Of a stretch of 64,000 nt of DNA, positions 35,491 to 44,327 are shown one piece after another. Within the stretch, counting starts at the first letter, position 1, and the number at the start of each line of letters is the position of its first letter. This DNA comes from Neobacillus drentensis NBRC 102427 (GTDB lineage Bacteria > Bacillota > Bacilli > Bacillales > Cytobacillaceae). Below the pieces are notes generated by a model. It was not told where the DNA came from and ran no database searches. It saw nothing but the letters and a program-made list of their open reading frames with translations. The stretch covers positions 155,467 to 219,466 of the forward strand of contig NZ_BCUX01000005.1 in assembly GCF_001591445.1 (NCBI RefSeq). Direction: 5' to 3'. The position numbers were made by a program, and so were the translations under genes.

Positions 35491-36382
35491 ATGAAACAAA
35501 CATTTCGTCTATTGGCAGGAGCCTCTGCAATCCACGAAGCTCTAATTCCATTAACTTATTTACTGCTTTTTCTTTTTCAATACGCAGGCTGGCATCATCC
35601 AATGCACAACTCACGGGAACATCGCATTTTATCTCGGCAAGCAGTCTCGACAAATGGAGCATTTCTAAATCTTGCTCGATCTTAGTCTTATTTGACTTGG
35701 ACAATCGATCTAAATTTGAGATAATCCCCTCAACATGTTCGAACTCCTGAAGGAGCTTTAGAGCTGTTTTTTCTCCAATCCCTTTAACGCCGGGATAATT
35801 ATCGCTAGTGTCCCCCATAAGTGCTTTTAAATCAATCATTTGTCTGGGTGTAATCCCTTTATCTTCAAAAAAGGTCTCAGGAGTATGCACCAAGTAGTTA
35901 CCATATCCCTTTTTTAATAAAATAACAGAAATACTATCATCAAGCAGTTGCAGCATATCCTGATCACCCGTCAGGATCGACACATGGGCAAGGTCTTTCG
36001 ATTGATTGGCAATCGTTCCAATGCAATCATCTGCTTCATAACCCGCTAATCCAATATTGGGAATATCAAAAGATGCGACCACTTCTTTTACTAAATCAAA
36101 TTGCGGGATCAGCTCGATCGGTGCTTCACCACGATTGCCTTTATAATCCGAAAATAATTCCGTACGAAAGGTCTTACTGCCCATATCCCAACAAACGGCG
36201 AGGTGTGAGGGTTTAAATGAAGAAACCGCAGTGAATAAATGCTTAACAAAGCCATGAATTCCATTTGTCGGTGTTCCATTTGAATTTATCATAAATTGTC
36301 CAGTAACTGCAGTAGCGTAGAATGCACGGAATAGCAGGGCCATTCCATCAACAAGCATAAGTGAAGGCTTTTGATTAGTCAT
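35489..36382 (-). CDS. ypcP: 5'-3' exonuclease YpcP (Pol I-like 5' nuclease)
   Basis: The protein has 297 residues with the FEN/5' nuclease metal-binding aspartates: LMLVDGMALLFRAF, AGYEADDCIGT, ILTGDQDMLQL and LMGDTSDNYPGVKGIGEKTA (helix-hairpin-helix). It corresponds to the isolated 5' nuclease found in Bacillus besides PolA and removes RNA primers or flaps. Single gene with a good terminator. Confidence 0.9.
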   Translation of the reverse strand: MTNQKPSLMLVDGMALLFRAFYATAVTGQFMINSNGTPTNGIHGFVKHLFTAVSSFKPSHLAVCWDMGSKTFRTELFSDYKGNRGEAPIELIPQFDLVKEVVASFDIPNIGLAGYEADDCIGTIANQSKDLAHVSILTGDQDMLQLLDDSISVILLKKGYGNYLVHTPETFFEDKGITPRQMIDLKALMGDTSDNYPGVKGIGEKTALKLLQEFEHVEGIISNLDRLSKSNKTKIEQDLEMLHLSRLLAEIKCDVPVSCALDDASLRIEKEKAVNKLMELELRGLQRLLPIDEMFVS

Positions 36383-36453
36383 TTGTGACCTCCTTATTTT
36401 GTGTCGCTTTAAAACAACACGTTTTCCATTATAACATAAGTTGGCCTGAAAAA

Positions 36454-37281
36454 TTACTCTATTTTATGATTCTCATAGGAAATCCAATCACTGAAGCTCC
36501 CGACATAGAGTTTTACTTTTTCAAAACCGGCTTCTTTTAATGCCAGGTAATTAGGGGTTGCGGTAACCCCTGAACCACAGTAAACAATAATCTCTTTATT
36601 CGGGTCGATGTCTGAAAACCTTTGCTTCTGTTTTTCTACATTTTTATATCGACTCTCACTAAACCCTTCCATCCAGGGTTTATTTATGGAACCGGGGATA
36701 TGCCCGGCTTTTTTATCAATCGTTTCTTCCAACCCCAGATACCTTTTTGGTTCCCTGGAATCGATTAAGACCTTATTTTCCGACTTTTTTTCAACTACAT
36801 CTTTTACTTCTATTGTGGTTGCTAGTAATTCCGGCTTAATGCTGTAATGGAATTCTGCCTTATCAAAGGAAGGAATATCTTGCGTTATTGGATAATTTGC
36901 TGCTGACCACCCATTAAATCCCCCATCAAGTACATAAACATTTTCATGACCCAGGTACTGAAGCAGCCACCATAAACGGGCTGCATAGGCACCTTCCCCG
37001 TTATCATAGGCGACAACTACAGTGTTTTCATCAATACCCGCAGTTTCTATTTTTGTGATTAAATCCTCTAGCACTGGCATTGGATGCCGACCGCCATGGA
37101 CTTGAATCGGGCTCGATAAGTCTCTCTCTAGATCAAAGAAAACTGCGCCGGGAAGATGACCCTTAATATAGTCTTGACTGCCTTTTTCCGGCTCAGCTAG
37201 TGAAAATCGGCAATCGACAACCTTGACTTTATTCTCGGTCAAGCTTTTTACTAACCATTCTTTGTCTTTAACAAACTTCAC
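36454..37281 (-). CDS. Sulfurtransferase (two-domain rhodanese)
   Basis: The protein has 275 residues with two rhodanese domains. The active-site cysteine is in VYCGSGVTA of the C-terminal domain; the N-terminal domain has VVDCRFSL and GHLPGAVFFDLE and serves as the inactive partner. The CGSGVTA loop fits thiosulfate or 3-mercaptopyruvate sulfurtransferases. It lies 31 bases after dynA in the same direction. Confidence 0.88.
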   Translation of the reverse strand: MKFVKDKEWLVKSLTENKVKVVDCRFSLAEPEKGSQDYIKGHLPGAVFFDLERDLSSPIQVHGGRHPMPVLEDLITKIETAGIDENTVVVAYDNGEGAYAARLWWLLQYLGHENVYVLDGGFNGWSAANYPITQDIPSFDKAEFHYSIKPELLATTIEVKDVVEKKSENKVLIDSREPKRYLGLEETIDKKAGHIPGSINKPWMEGFSESRYKNVEKQKQRFSDIDPNKEIIVYCGSGVTATPNYLALKEAGFEKVKLYVGSFSDWISYENHKIE

Positions 37282-37312
37282 GCCAGCTTCCTCCTTGTCT
37301 TTGATTATTACT

Positions 37313-40300
37313 TTACAAGTTTTTTTGTATATCCCTTAAATATTCAACCGAAATTCCACCATCTAAGGCTGATAGGTGACTTAAATAAAAATTATCCACT
37401 TGTTCATTCATTTGTTCTAGTAAACGGTTGAATTCCTTTGCGATTTCATCTGAATAATGTGCTTTTAAACGGTGTGCCTCATGCGTTAAATATTCATCCG
37501 CAGTCAAATTAAGCACTTGATACAGTTCATCACTCATGAATTTCTTTTCATTTTTCTCAAAAAATGATTTTGGGCTTTTAAAATATGACAAGGCTTTCGT
37601 AAATTGCTGTTTATTCATATCTTTAAAGGCAATAGGAAATTCGATTGCTTGTTGATGGTTCACTTCAAAGGCTGAAAAAGAAAGATCTTGATTGATTTCT
37701 TGTAAATTTCGGATCAGACCTGATTGGTAATCTGCCAATTGCTTTTCAGCAAATCGATCGATCCGGACAGTGGTTGCTCGCATTTCCTGAGCAAAATCAA
37801 ATCCCAGGCTTTCGAGAAATTCATCGAGTGCAACTAATAGTACTTTTTTCAAATTCCGCCCATCATCCTTTAGTGTGGCGGGATTAAATGACTCCCTAAA
37901 GAAATCCCCAAAGCGAAGGAAAACTCTTTGTTTGATGTAATAAACCAATTCTTCTGCTTCTTGATTCAGGCGGTGTTGCAAGCTGTCCGTCATTTGGCTT
38001 TTCAATAATTCAAAGATTCTTGCTTTTTGTTTTTCAATCGTGCCGCGCTTTTTCTCTTTTACCGATTGGTCTTCTTGTGAACTTTTGATAAGTTTATCAA
38101 TTAATTCATGGACACGAGTTATTTCTTTTTCAGCTGAAGTAATAGCCATTTCTGTTAATTCATTGGTAATAAAATGATAAAAGGCCTGCTCAAAGTTAGC
38201 CATTCCCGATTCCAAATGTGGATTTTGCGTCACCTTTTCTTTTAATGCCAGCAAACTTGATACAGGATACAGATGGGGGTTTCTTATTCTATATTTGCCG
38301 AGTTGTTCCTCGACATAATCAAGAACGGTGTCCTTTTCCTCTTCATTCTCAGCAAGGTCAATCGCATTAATAATAAAGAACAATTTATCCATTTGAAAGG
38401 ATTCCTTTACCCGTCCAAGCTGGATTAAAAATTCACGGTCGGCTTTCGAAAAGGCATGATTGTAATAGGTAACAAAAAAACAGGCATCCGAATTTTTAAT
38501 GTAATCAAAAGCAACACCTGTATGGCGGGCATTGATTGAATCAGCTCCGGGTGTATCTACAAGTGTAATCCCTTTTTTGGTTAACTCACAATCATAGTAG
38601 AGCTCAATCCATTCGACGTAACAGGATTTTTCTTCATTTGCAACGAACTCGGTAAATTCACTTACGTCAGTTTCAAGTACTGTTCCTAATAAGTTTCCAA
38701 ACGCTTGATATCCTCTAGTGAATGCCTGTAAGAATGCAAAATGTGTCTTCTCCAAGACACCGCCATCCTGCCCATCTTGTAGGATCATCTCGTTAATTTT
38801 TTTGGCAGCCCCCTCAAAATCCTCTGCCTGAAGTTCAAATACTCTCAAGGAGCGATTAACATCCTCAAGCATCGCAACTGCTTCCTTAAATTTAACAAGC
38901 ACGGTGCCATGCGGATGTGTCTCCGTAACAGGTTTAATTTTATTAATGGCAGCGGTGGTTGGATTTGGAGAAACAGGCAGAATCTTAGCACCCATAAGCG
39001 CATTCGCAAAGGAAGATTTGCCGGCACTAAATGCTCCAAATAATGCCACCGTAAAGCCCTTGTTTTCGAGTCTTTCTGCCTTATCGACTAAATCCTTAGA
39101 AAGCTTCCGAAAACCGGGAAGGTCTTGGATTAAAGATGACGTTTTTTGAAGACGTTCCACGGTTTGCTCTAAATGATCACCTGAGGATGGAAGTTTAAGT
39201 TCTTTGAACGAAGCCTTATTGTCATCATCGCTTTTCAAACTGTTCCTATTAATAATTCTTTCGTTCTCTGACTTTGTCTCCTGTGTCTTGACCAATTCAT
39301 ACTCTTTTTCGTCTTGGCTAAATAGATAATGAATATCTTCTTGGAAGATTTCATCTTTTGTTAATAACTCTTCAATCTTGGTTTCTTTCAATTTAGCTTT
39401 ATGTTGATAATTTGTCAGCACTGATAAGGCATCAATATATCTGCCGTTTTTGGTCATTTCCTGTTCATACTGTTCTATTAATTGGGCTGTTTGTTGTCTT
39501 AAGGCTTTTAAGAACTCTTCTTTAAAAAGCGCCAGGTTTTGTCGGGCAATTTTTTTAATTTCATTGGCCACATCTTCTGTGTAATGTAGAACATATTCAC
39601 CTGATACTCGTGCACCGGACTTTACTGTTTCTGATAAAAGGTTAGACTGAACTTCGATGGAATAAGATTGTGCCAAGCCTTGTAAGTCCCCCGCGTTTAG
39701 ACCCGTTTCCTTTAAAGTGCGCAGTAAAAATTCGCGTATATGCCACTCGAGCTGAGATTTTGTTTTATCAAGAATATCATGATGGAAGTGTTCAAGCCTC
39801 AACTTCTTCTCTTCCAACGTCTTTTGCTTAGAAAATAAGAATCCAACTTTGTATTCCGGCTGGCAGGATTCCAAATAGCGCTCAGCTAACTCTCTGGTTT
39901 GAAAAGGCATTAGGTACGCATTTTTCAGTATTTGGGCAATTTGATACTCAAATTCCTTCTCAGTTACGGCTGCCCCCTCTTTTAAAGTCGTAAGGTTCCC
40001 TTCCAGTTCTCGAGAAGCATTGGACAATTCTCTTCTTTCTTCCTCAGATAACTCATTCAATACCTCAAAAATGGGACTTAGCTCAATCTCATCTTGCTTA
40101 CTGCTTTGAGCGAGATGATCTTGGGTAATTTTTTTTAAGGAATGAAAAATGGATGGAACTAATAATTTGTCCTTTGACGCCAATTTTCCGGCAATAAATT
40201 GTTTAAGATCTTTGAATTCATTAAAAGGTTGATCCTCATTCTTCAATGATGTATAAAAAATCCGAGCCGGTTTCACTCCCCATGATGCAAACGAATCCAC

Positions 40301-40969
40301 CACACTACTTTGAAACTCGATGAAACTCAACTCTTCCTCATTATGTTTATCAATTTGGTTGATTACTAAGTAAACTTCTTTTCCAGCTTGGGTTAGTTCC
40401 TTTGTAAATAAAAAATTCAACTCTGCTTGGACATGGTTATAGTCCATAACATAAAGAATGATATCCGCAAGATGAATGGCCGATTCGGTAGCTATTCGGT
40501 GGGCGTCATCTGCAGAATCAATACCGGGTGTATCCATTATTACCGTATTGGCAGGTAACCCTGTGTCACTGTGACTAATTTCAATTTCTTCAATTTGGTC
40601 GCCGTCTTTGCAATAATTCTTAACAACTTCATAATCATACGGAGCTAAATAGATACGCGGCTTCTCATTTTTGAAAAAGACCTTTGCATATTCCTCTCCT
40701 GCCTTCACCTTCACTAAATTTGCACTTGTTGGAATTGGACTAGCTGGAAGTAAATTCTCTCCAACGAGCTGATTAATCATTGTCGATTTCCCTGCGGAGA
40801 AATGGCCGCAGAATGCAATCATAAACTCTCTATCCTTCAGCTTTCTTGCCAGTTGTTTAACCTTTTCTGCATGATCATAATCCGCTTGTTCGTATAGATA
40901 TTCATATATTGAAACGATCTTTGTTCTTAGTGTTTGGATGTCTGCTATCTGATCGGCTGTTTTCACCAT
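37313..40969 (-). CDS. dynA: Bacterial dynamin DynA (double GTPase)
   Basis: The chain has 1218 residues with two dynamin modules in tandem: G1 loops CGHFSAGKST (about residue 55) and GAFSAGKSS (about 645), each followed by a DTPG motif (MDTPGIDSAD and VDTPGADSIN) and a coiled-coil stalk. DynA tethers and fuses membranes and helps repair membrane damage and resist phage and antibiotics. Length matches B. subtilis YpbR (1193 aa). It neighbours the bps genes as in B. subtilis. Confidence 0.95.
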   Translation of the reverse strand: MVKTADQIADIQTLRTKIVSIYEYLYEQADYDHAEKVKQLARKLKDREFMIAFCGHFSAGKSTMINQLVGENLLPASPIPTSANLVKVKAGEEYAKVFFKNEKPRIYLAPYDYEVVKNYCKDGDQIEEIEISHSDTGLPANTVIMDTPGIDSADDAHRIATESAIHLADIILYVMDYNHVQAELNFLFTKELTQAGKEVYLVINQIDKHNEEELSFIEFQSSVVDSFASWGVKPARIFYTSLKNEDQPFNEFKDLKQFIAGKLASKDKLLVPSIFHSLKKITQDHLAQSSKQDEIELSPIFEVLNELSEEERRELSNASRELEGNLTTLKEGAAVTEKEFEYQIAQILKNAYLMPFQTRELAERYLESCQPEYKVGFLFSKQKTLEEKKLRLEHFHHDILDKTKSQLEWHIREFLLRTLKETGLNAGDLQGLAQSYSIEVQSNLLSETVKSGARVSGEYVLHYTEDVANEIKKIARQNLALFKEEFLKALRQQTAQLIEQYEQEMTKNGRYIDALSVLTNYQHKAKLKETKIEELLTKDEIFQEDIHYLFSQDEKEYELVKTQETKSENERIINRNSLKSDDDNKASFKELKLPSSGDHLEQTVERLQKTSSLIQDLPGFRKLSKDLVDKAERLENKGFTVALFGAFSAGKSSFANALMGAKILPVSPNPTTAAINKIKPVTETHPHGTVLVKFKEAVAMLEDVNRSLRVFELQAEDFEGAAKKINEMILQDGQDGGVLEKTHFAFLQAFTRGYQAFGNLLGTVLETDVSEFTEFVANEEKSCYVEWIELYYDCELTKKGITLVDTPGADSINARHTGVAFDYIKNSDACFFVTYYNHAFSKADREFLIQLGRVKESFQMDKLFFIINAIDLAENEEEKDTVLDYVEEQLGKYRIRNPHLYPVSSLLALKEKVTQNPHLESGMANFEQAFYHFITNELTEMAITSAEKEITRVHELIDKLIKSSQEDQSVKEKKRGTIEKQKARIFELLKSQMTDSLQHRLNQEAEELVYYIKQRVFLRFGDFFRESFNPATLKDDGRNLKKVLLVALDEFLESLGFDFAQEMRATTVRIDRFAEKQLADYQSGLIRNLQEINQDLSFSAFEVNHQQAIEFPIAFKDMNKQQFTKALSYFKSPKSFFEKNEKKFMSDELYQVLNLTADEYLTHEAHRLKAHYSDEIAKEFNRLLEQMNEQVDNFYLSHLSALDGGISVEYLRDIQKNL

Positions 40970-41074
40970 TTACTTATTCCCCTTAACAACTTTGTAATAT
41001 TTTTTATTTTATACGATAATTCAAACTTTTCCTATCTTGACACTGCTATTACTAAAAACAAATTTCTCCCTAAA

Positions 41075-41107
41075 ACGACAAAGAGCCAAGGTGAAGGACC
41101 TTGGCTC
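41075..41107 (-). terminator. Hairpin after the Fur-controlled peptide gene
   Basis: GAGCCAAGGT and ACCTTGGCTC form a 10-bp stem; the T-tract on the minus strand is broken (CTTTGTCGTTTT). Confidence 0.65.
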
Positions 41108-41123
41108 ACGAAAAAGTATTCAT

Positions 41124-41204
41124 TTAATGTGTAACATTTTTTAAGACGTGCTTCATGACAAATGCATAAACAATAACCGTTCCGCCAACTAAAGCAAAAG
41201 TCAA
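41124..41204 (-). CDS. Small basic membrane peptide (26 aa) under Fur boxes
   Basis: The frame from TTG 41204 encodes 26 residues, MTFALVGGTVIVYAFVMKHV and then LKNVTH: one membrane helix and a basic tail. GGAAGGTG stands 6 bases before the TTG and a hairpin follows the stop. Two Fur-box-like sequences overlap its promoter. It resembles the Fur-regulated small basic proteins (Fbp group) of B. subtilis in size, charge and control; identity with FbpC is possible but not shown by the sequence alone. Confidence 0.6.
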   Translation of the reverse strand: MTFALVGGTVIVYAFVMKHVLKNVTH

Positions 41205-41233
41205 TTTTAACACCTTCCTTATCAGACTCTCGT

Positions 41234-41288
41234 TGAGAATGATTTTCATCGATAATCAAAGTTTAACATAGGTGATAATCATTTTCAA
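41234..41288 (-). promoter_or_regulatory. Promoter with two Fur-box-like sites
   Basis: On the minus strand -35 TTGAAA (41288-41283) and -10 TAAACT (41265-41260) are 17 bases apart. On the plus strand TGATAATCATTTTCA (41273-41287) has one mismatch and TGAGAATGATTTTCA (41234-41248) two mismatches to the 7-1-7 Fur motif TGATAATNATTATCA. One site covers the -35, the other lies just past the start of transcription: a usual layout for iron-dependent repression. Confidence 0.7.
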
Positions 41289-41305
41289 TAGACCTCTAAA
41301 AATTG

Positions 41306-41881
41306 TCACACTTTTTTAACAACATGAGGAAGAAACCGGTTACAATTTTTAAATGTCCCTTCATATTCCGTCAGTTCCTTTAGCGCCTTTTCCTCTTCAG
41401 GGATCCGAATCATCAGCATTATGATATTTAATAGTGTAAATAAACCTGCGGTTAAAAAGGCGTTGAACATTAATGGTACAACTGCCAGTTCAACCGCTAC
41501 AACAAAATAATTAGGATGCTTGATAAAACAGTATGGTCCCTTTCTGATCACACTTGCATTTCTTAACACAATGATCTTTGTATTCCAGAACCTTCCCAGT
41601 GAGGTAATCGCCCATATCCTGAATAACTGGGCAACTAGAAAAAGAATAATTAGGATGCCCCAAAAAGGAGAAAGCCCCTGATTCCTAAAAACCTTTTCAC
41701 AACTTAAGAGGAGAAAGAAGAAAAAATGCATCATCACCATATAGCGGTAATGCTTTTCTCCAAATTCAACAGCCCCTCGCTGCTTCATCCATTTTTCATT
41801 ACTTTTTGCAATTCTAAGTTCAAATAACCGCTGAATAACAATGAATCCAACTAACAGCAGAAATGAGAAAATATCGGTCAT
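41306..41881 (-). CDS. bpsB: Isoprenylcysteine carboxyl methyltransferase-family protein BpsB
   Basis: The protein has 191 residues, about five membrane helices and the ICMT-like C-terminal motif KGPYCFIKHPNYFVV plus a PEEEKALKE end. It is BpsB/YpbQ, which methylates the alkylpyrones made by BpsA in B. subtilis. It starts 3 bases after bpsA, so both are on one transcript. Confidence 0.88.
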   Translation of the reverse strand: MTDIFSFLLLVGFIVIQRLFELRIAKSNEKWMKQRGAVEFGEKHYRYMVMMHFFFFLLLSCEKVFRNQGLSPFWGILIILFLVAQLFRIWAITSLGRFWNTKIIVLRNASVIRKGPYCFIKHPNYFVVAVELAVVPLMFNAFLTAGLFTLLNIIMLMIRIPEEEKALKELTEYEGTFKNCNRFLPHVVKKV

Positions 41882-41884
41882 TTT

Positions 41885-42973
41885 TTATACCCACCTAAAC
41901 AAGAGCAGTTCTGAACTGAAACCTGGTCCAAGCGCGGTACCAAGTCCTATCGCATCCTGAGGAATATCCATCTCCAGGTAACGCTTCAGCACATAAAATA
42001 TCGTTGTGGAAGACATATTGCCAAACTGTTTTAACACTTCAAGCGAAACGTCAGTCATTGAAGCCGGTATCTCTAATGATTTTACATAGGCATCGATCAC
42101 TTTTTTTCCACCAGGATGGGCAATAAAATAGTCAATTTTTTCAAGATTGATTTGATGTTCTGCTAAAAATTCACTTACATTCGGCTTTAACCAATCCTCA
42201 ATGATTTTGGGGATATCCCGAGAGAATACGACAAACAGACCTGTACTCCTAATATCCCAGCCCATCACATCTAAGGAGTTCGGCATCAGAGTGGACTGTG
42301 TTGCTATGATGGACGGCGACGTCGCCTTCTTCCTGAAATCCGCAATATTTGATTCATCACCGCAAACTAATGCACAGGCTGCACCATCGGCAAACAAAGA
42401 GGTACCAATTAAATTACTTTTGGAAAGATCATTGCGCTGAAAGGTTAAGCTGCAGAGTTCAACTGAGAGGACAAGTACCTTTGCTTTTGGAAAGGCCAGG
42501 CAATATTCATAGGCTCTCGACATACCAACAGCACCACCTGCACAGCCAAGTCCCCAAATCGGTACCCTCTTTGTGTGCGAATTAAATGGCAGGAGGTTCA
42601 TAATTCTCGCTTCTATACTAGGAGTGGCGATTCCGGTGGTTGAGATATAAAAAATCATATCAATTTCTTGATAGGGAATATTTGTTGTTAAGAAATCCGA
42701 ATTATTTAAGCATTTCTCGACAGCTTCTTTTCCTAATGTGCACGCAGCCTCAATATACGCTGAATTTTTTTCTTCAAAAGTGTGATCTTCTTTAAACCAA
42801 TCAAGATTTTTAACGAAATGCCTTTTTTCAATTTGACCATTTTGAAAAGCTCGTAAAAGCCTTTCAATATCCTTAAAGGAATCAGCGAAAAGCTCTCTTG
42901 CAAATTCAGATGCTTGATTTTGGTTCACTTCAAAAGGCGGAATAACCTCTGCAACAGAAATAATCGTAGGCAT
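41885..42973 (-). CDS. bpsA: Type III polyketide synthase BpsA
   Basis: The protein has 362 residues of the chalcone-synthase fold. The catalytic Cys144 is in IWGLGCAGGAVG; His and Asn of the triad lie in YFIAHPGGKKV and FGNMSSTT; the end reads GTALGPGFSSELLLF. BpsA condenses long-chain acyl-CoA with malonyl-CoA to alkylpyrones. It is in operon with bpsB. Confidence 0.93.
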   Translation of the reverse strand: MPTIISVAEVIPPFEVNQNQASEFARELFADSFKDIERLLRAFQNGQIEKRHFVKNLDWFKEDHTFEEKNSAYIEAACTLGKEAVEKCLNNSDFLTTNIPYQEIDMIFYISTTGIATPSIEARIMNLLPFNSHTKRVPIWGLGCAGGAVGMSRAYEYCLAFPKAKVLVLSVELCSLTFQRNDLSKSNLIGTSLFADGAACALVCGDESNIADFRKKATSPSIIATQSTLMPNSLDVMGWDIRSTGLFVVFSRDIPKIIEDWLKPNVSEFLAEHQINLEKIDYFIAHPGGKKVIDAYVKSLEIPASMTDVSLEVLKQFGNMSSTTIFYVLKRYLEMDIPQDAIGLGTALGPGFSSELLLFRWV

Positions 42974-43049
42974 GTATTTGCTCCTTCAATCTATGTAAGG
43001 TTACTTTTTCCAAATTAATGGTAATTATTCGTTAATCTTAAAAAGCATA

Positions 43050-43077
43050 AAAAAAGCTTCCCTTGATGGGAAGCAAA
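43050..43077 (-). terminator. Terminator upstream of bpsA
   Basis: On the minus strand GCTTCCC and GGGAAGC pair around 5 bases, then seven T. It ends transcription from the small zinc-ribbon gene before bpsA. Confidence 0.8.
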
Positions 43078-43206
43078 CGTTTTGAAGGTTGTTGCTGTGC
43101 TCTTAAATTATATAATGGATAATAATTTCATTCACTAGCTAATGATTTCCATTTTTAAAATTCGAAGTAAAAAGCATAGCAGAAGCAATCACATGCTTCT
43201 TTCGTC

Positions 43207-43332
43207 TTATTTTTTATCTGGTTGTTTTTGAACCTCAATATTAATTTTATTCTTCACTAATGTCCCACAGATTTTACAGATTTCTACATCGTTATACAGA
43301 AGACGGCAACGATCACAATAATATTTTTCCAC
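43207..43332 (-). CDS. Small zinc-ribbon protein (41 aa)
   Basis: From GTG 43332 the product is 41 residues with two CxxC pairs (YYCDRCRLLY and EICKICGTLV) and a charged tail. The frame is open to 43449, but no ribosome site supports a start there; AAAGAG 9 bases before the GTG is only fair. Probable single zinc site; function unknown. Confidence 0.5.
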   Translation of the reverse strand: MEKYYCDRCRLLYNDVEICKICGTLVKNKINIEVQKQPDKK

Positions 43333-43511
43333 AAAAACACACTCTTTTCTGGAGGAAAATATAAATTTATTACTATCATATTTAGAGGATCTCAAAGTGT
43401 GACATAATTCTAAAAAGTTGTTCATTTTCTTGAGTGAGGTCATATTCAATTACTTTTATCACAGGTAAAGTGTGATAGTTCACATTTCGTTCACAAATAC
43501 CCCCTGATGAT

Positions 43512-43527
43512 TGTGATATAAATCACT
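43512..43527. promoter_or_regulatory. Fnr-type site upstream of the ba3 oxidase operon
   Basis: TGTGATATAAATCACT matches TGTGA-N6-TCAC(A/T). A TATAAT box at 43541-43546 puts its centre roughly 35-40 bases before transcription start, an activator position. Another dyad, TGTGATAGTTCACA, with a 4-base spacer, is at 43471-43484. Confidence 0.6.
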
Positions 43528-43679
43528 GTTACATCAATTTTATAATATTAACATAGTAGATATCTAAGGAATGAACATTTTGTGAAGTATTAGATTTGTT
43601 ATTTTTTCTTCACAATTGTTTTGTATTATGAAAGAGAACTAATAATTAATTTACAATACTCTGAAGGGAGTGCAGGGGG

Positions 43680-43829
43680 ATGGCGAAAGCGGAACTTAAA
43701 ACAAATCAAAAAACAGAAATTGAAAACAGCTCTTCTCTTAAAGGGACATTAGCGTCTGTTTTCTTATTGGGAGCTTTTATTGTTGTCACTTGGGTAAGTG
43801 TCTATTACCTGTTTGTTGAACGTTTTTAA
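43680..43829 (+). CDS. Cytochrome ba3 oxidase subunit IIa
   Basis: A 49-residue protein with one membrane helix (FLLGAFIVVTWVSVYYLFV). GGGAG lies 9 bases ahead of the ATG at 43680. Small one-helix subunit IIa is a normal part of ba3-type (B-family) oxidases, and the gene stands directly before subunits II and I. It supplies the helix absent from subunit II. Confidence 0.8.
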   Translation: MAKAELKTNQKTEIENSSSLKGTLASVFLLGAFIVVTWVSVYYLFVERF

Positions 43830-43850
43830 TGATTGAAGGGGGAAAGAAAG

Positions 43851-44327
43851 ATGCATATGCATAAGTTCGAGAAGATTTGGTTAACTTTTGGAATTAGTGC
43901 TTTGGTCGTATTTTTAACGGTTGTAGGAGTAAGCGCATTCTATCTTGGCAACAAGCCGCCAAGTTGTTTAACTACGATTAATGTGGATAAAGTCGATCAA
44001 ACAAAACCATTTGATAAACCAGGATTACATAAGGTTGAAGGTAAAGATTGGGACTATGAATTAGTATATGTGGCTGCAGCGTTCTCTTATAATCCATTAA
44101 AAGTGGAAGTACCAGTTGGTGCGAAGGTTAAAGTTATTGCCACGACAAAAGACGTCGTCCATGGCTTTGAAGTAGCTGGAACAAATATAAACATGATGCT
44201 AGAGCCTGGATATGTCAGCGAATATACGACAACATTTGATAAGACAGGCGAATATCTAATTGTTTGTAATGAATATTGTGGTGCCGGTCACCATTTAATG
44301 AGTTCGATGATTGAGGTGGTAAAATAA
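43851..44327 (+). CDS. ba3-type cytochrome c oxidase subunit II
   Basis: About 158 residues from ATG 43851 (AAGGGGG 8 bases before). One N-terminal helix is followed by a periplasmic cupredoxin domain holding the CuA ligands: His in VVHGFEV and CNEYCGAGHHLM. It takes electrons from cytochrome c. It overlaps the first base of subunit I. Confidence 0.92.
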   Translation: MHMHKFEKIWLTFGISALVVFLTVVGVSAFYLGNKPPSCLTTINVDKVDQTKPFDKPGLHKVEGKDWDYELVYVAAAFSYNPLKVEVPVGAKVKVIATTKDVVHGFEVAGTNINMMLEPGYVSEYTTTFDKTGEYLIVCNEYCGAGHHLMSSMIEVVK

